From the NCBI GenBank assembly GCA_023703535.1, contig CP097967.1, positions 922,156 to 986,155 on the forward strand: a stretch of 64,000 bases of DNA. The letters are read 5' to 3'. A model generated the notes under the pieces. That model was not told where the DNA came from. It searched no databases and saw only the letters and a program-made list of their open reading frames with translations. Of the stretch, positions 63,672-64,000 are shown in pieces. Positions within the stretch are counted from its first letter, which is position 1; every line of letters starts with the position of its first letter. This DNA is from SAR86 cluster bacterium. GTDB taxonomy: Bacteria > Pseudomonadota > Gammaproteobacteria > Magnimaribacterales > TMED112. The position numbers and the translations under genes were made by a program.

Positions 63672-64000
63672 ATGCAAAGAACTGATAAACGTAACTTTGA
63701 TCAACTCAGAGAAATAAGCATAACTCCTACATTTAATATTCATGCAGAAGGTTCTGCTCTGACTAAATTTGGAAATACACATGTGATCTGTAATGCAACT
63801 ATAGAAAAGGCAATTCCTAGATGGATGACAGATGTGAAAACAGGATGGGTTACTGCTGAATACGGGATGTTACCAAGATCAACTAATGAAAGAATGAACA
63901 GAGAAGCACAGAGAGGCAAGCAGTCTGGAAGGACTCTTGAAATACAAAGACTAATAGGCAGATCTCTGAGGCAAGTAGTAGATTTAAAAAAACTTACAGG
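63672..64000 (+). CDS. rph: Ribonuclease PH, N-terminal part (runs off the window)
   Basis: The frame opens [19 protein letters not shown] and continues [40 protein letters not shown] and [20 protein letters not shown], all RNase PH landmarks. RNase PH trims tRNA 3' ends with phosphate. About 109 residues are visible; the rest lies beyond the window. It is divergent from the duplicated amidohydrolase locus. No clear Shine-Dalgarno sequence precedes the ATG. Confidence 0.95.
   Translation, partial: MQRTDKRNFDQLREISITPTFNIHAEGSALTKFGNTHVICNATIEKAIPRWMTDVKTGWVTAEYGMLPRSTNERMNREAQRGKQSGRTLEIQRLIGRSLRQVVDLKKLT

Overview
The window reads as a chromosomal segment of a streamlined, AT-rich marine gammaproteobacterium. 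SAR86-like is my best guess, inferred from low G+C, gammaproteobacterial gene neighbourhoods (mrcA/aroK-aroB-hemE, tyrS/mepM-anmK, pcnB, priA/rpmE, tsaD/rpsU-yqeY, pepP-ubiH), many TonB-dependent receptors and very tight packing. Almost every gene junction is a few bases or an overlap, and no stretch over 300 bases lacks a gene. There is no rRNA operon, CRISPR array, transposase or phage module.

Layout. 1-4.7 kb: end of a lipid A acyltransferase gene, a methyltransferase, then a leftward glycosyltransferase/methyltransferase/toroid set behind ilvE, probably for surface glycans. 4.8-14 kb: housekeeping genes (phosphomannomutase, PBP1A, aroK-aroB-hemE, and a DUF5652-like/cyclophilin/SDR/tesB operon), then phzF directly behind tRNA-Ala. 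14-19.5 kb: an oligopeptide ABC transporter whose ATPase gene converges on its permease and binding-protein genes, then a dksA-like gene. 19.5-25.4 kb: a leftward operon of a TonB receptor, a HAD acid phosphatase, an alkaline phosphatase and an ADP/ATP-translocase-like carrier, which looks like a phosphomonoester or nucleotide scavenging pathway. 25.5-28 kb: a TonB receptor with five His/Asp/Glu-rich insertions behind a small Cys-pair periplasmic protein, probably for metal (zinc) uptake. 28-33 kb: a NERD-like nuclease/helicase gene beside tRNA-Ile and an unexplained membrane cluster with an alpha/beta hydrolase. 33-34 kb: an aquaporin-arsC arsenic pair. 34-39.7 kb: a large duplicated beta-helix-like lipoprotein, a terminator-like hairpin and a TonB receptor.

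39.7-60.7 kb is dense core metabolism: tyrS, mepM-like peptidase, anmK, erpA, hemG-thiE-hemL, a PfkB kinase, pcnB, a deoxynucleoside kinase, tsaE, priA, type B L31, dut, L28, maf, ubiH-like, pepP, a short coiled-coil gene, a C-terminally shortened APH-type kinase gene, DUF1338, folK-folB, tsaD, rpsU and yqeY. 60.7-63.6 kb holds two secreted amidohydrolase genes. The first in the operon carries a perfect 293-bp tandem duplication of its 5' end, and the second has lost the HxH metal motif. The window ends inside rph.

Most noteworthy: the phosphatase/receptor/carrier operon, the His-rich receptor pair, the nuclease-helicase at tRNA-Ile, the tRNA-Ala-phzF junction with a 7-nt gap and no Shine-Dalgarno sequence, the receptor/lipoprotein pair split by a terminator, and the 293-bp duplication. 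All functions come from motif recognition by eye; no database search was possible.
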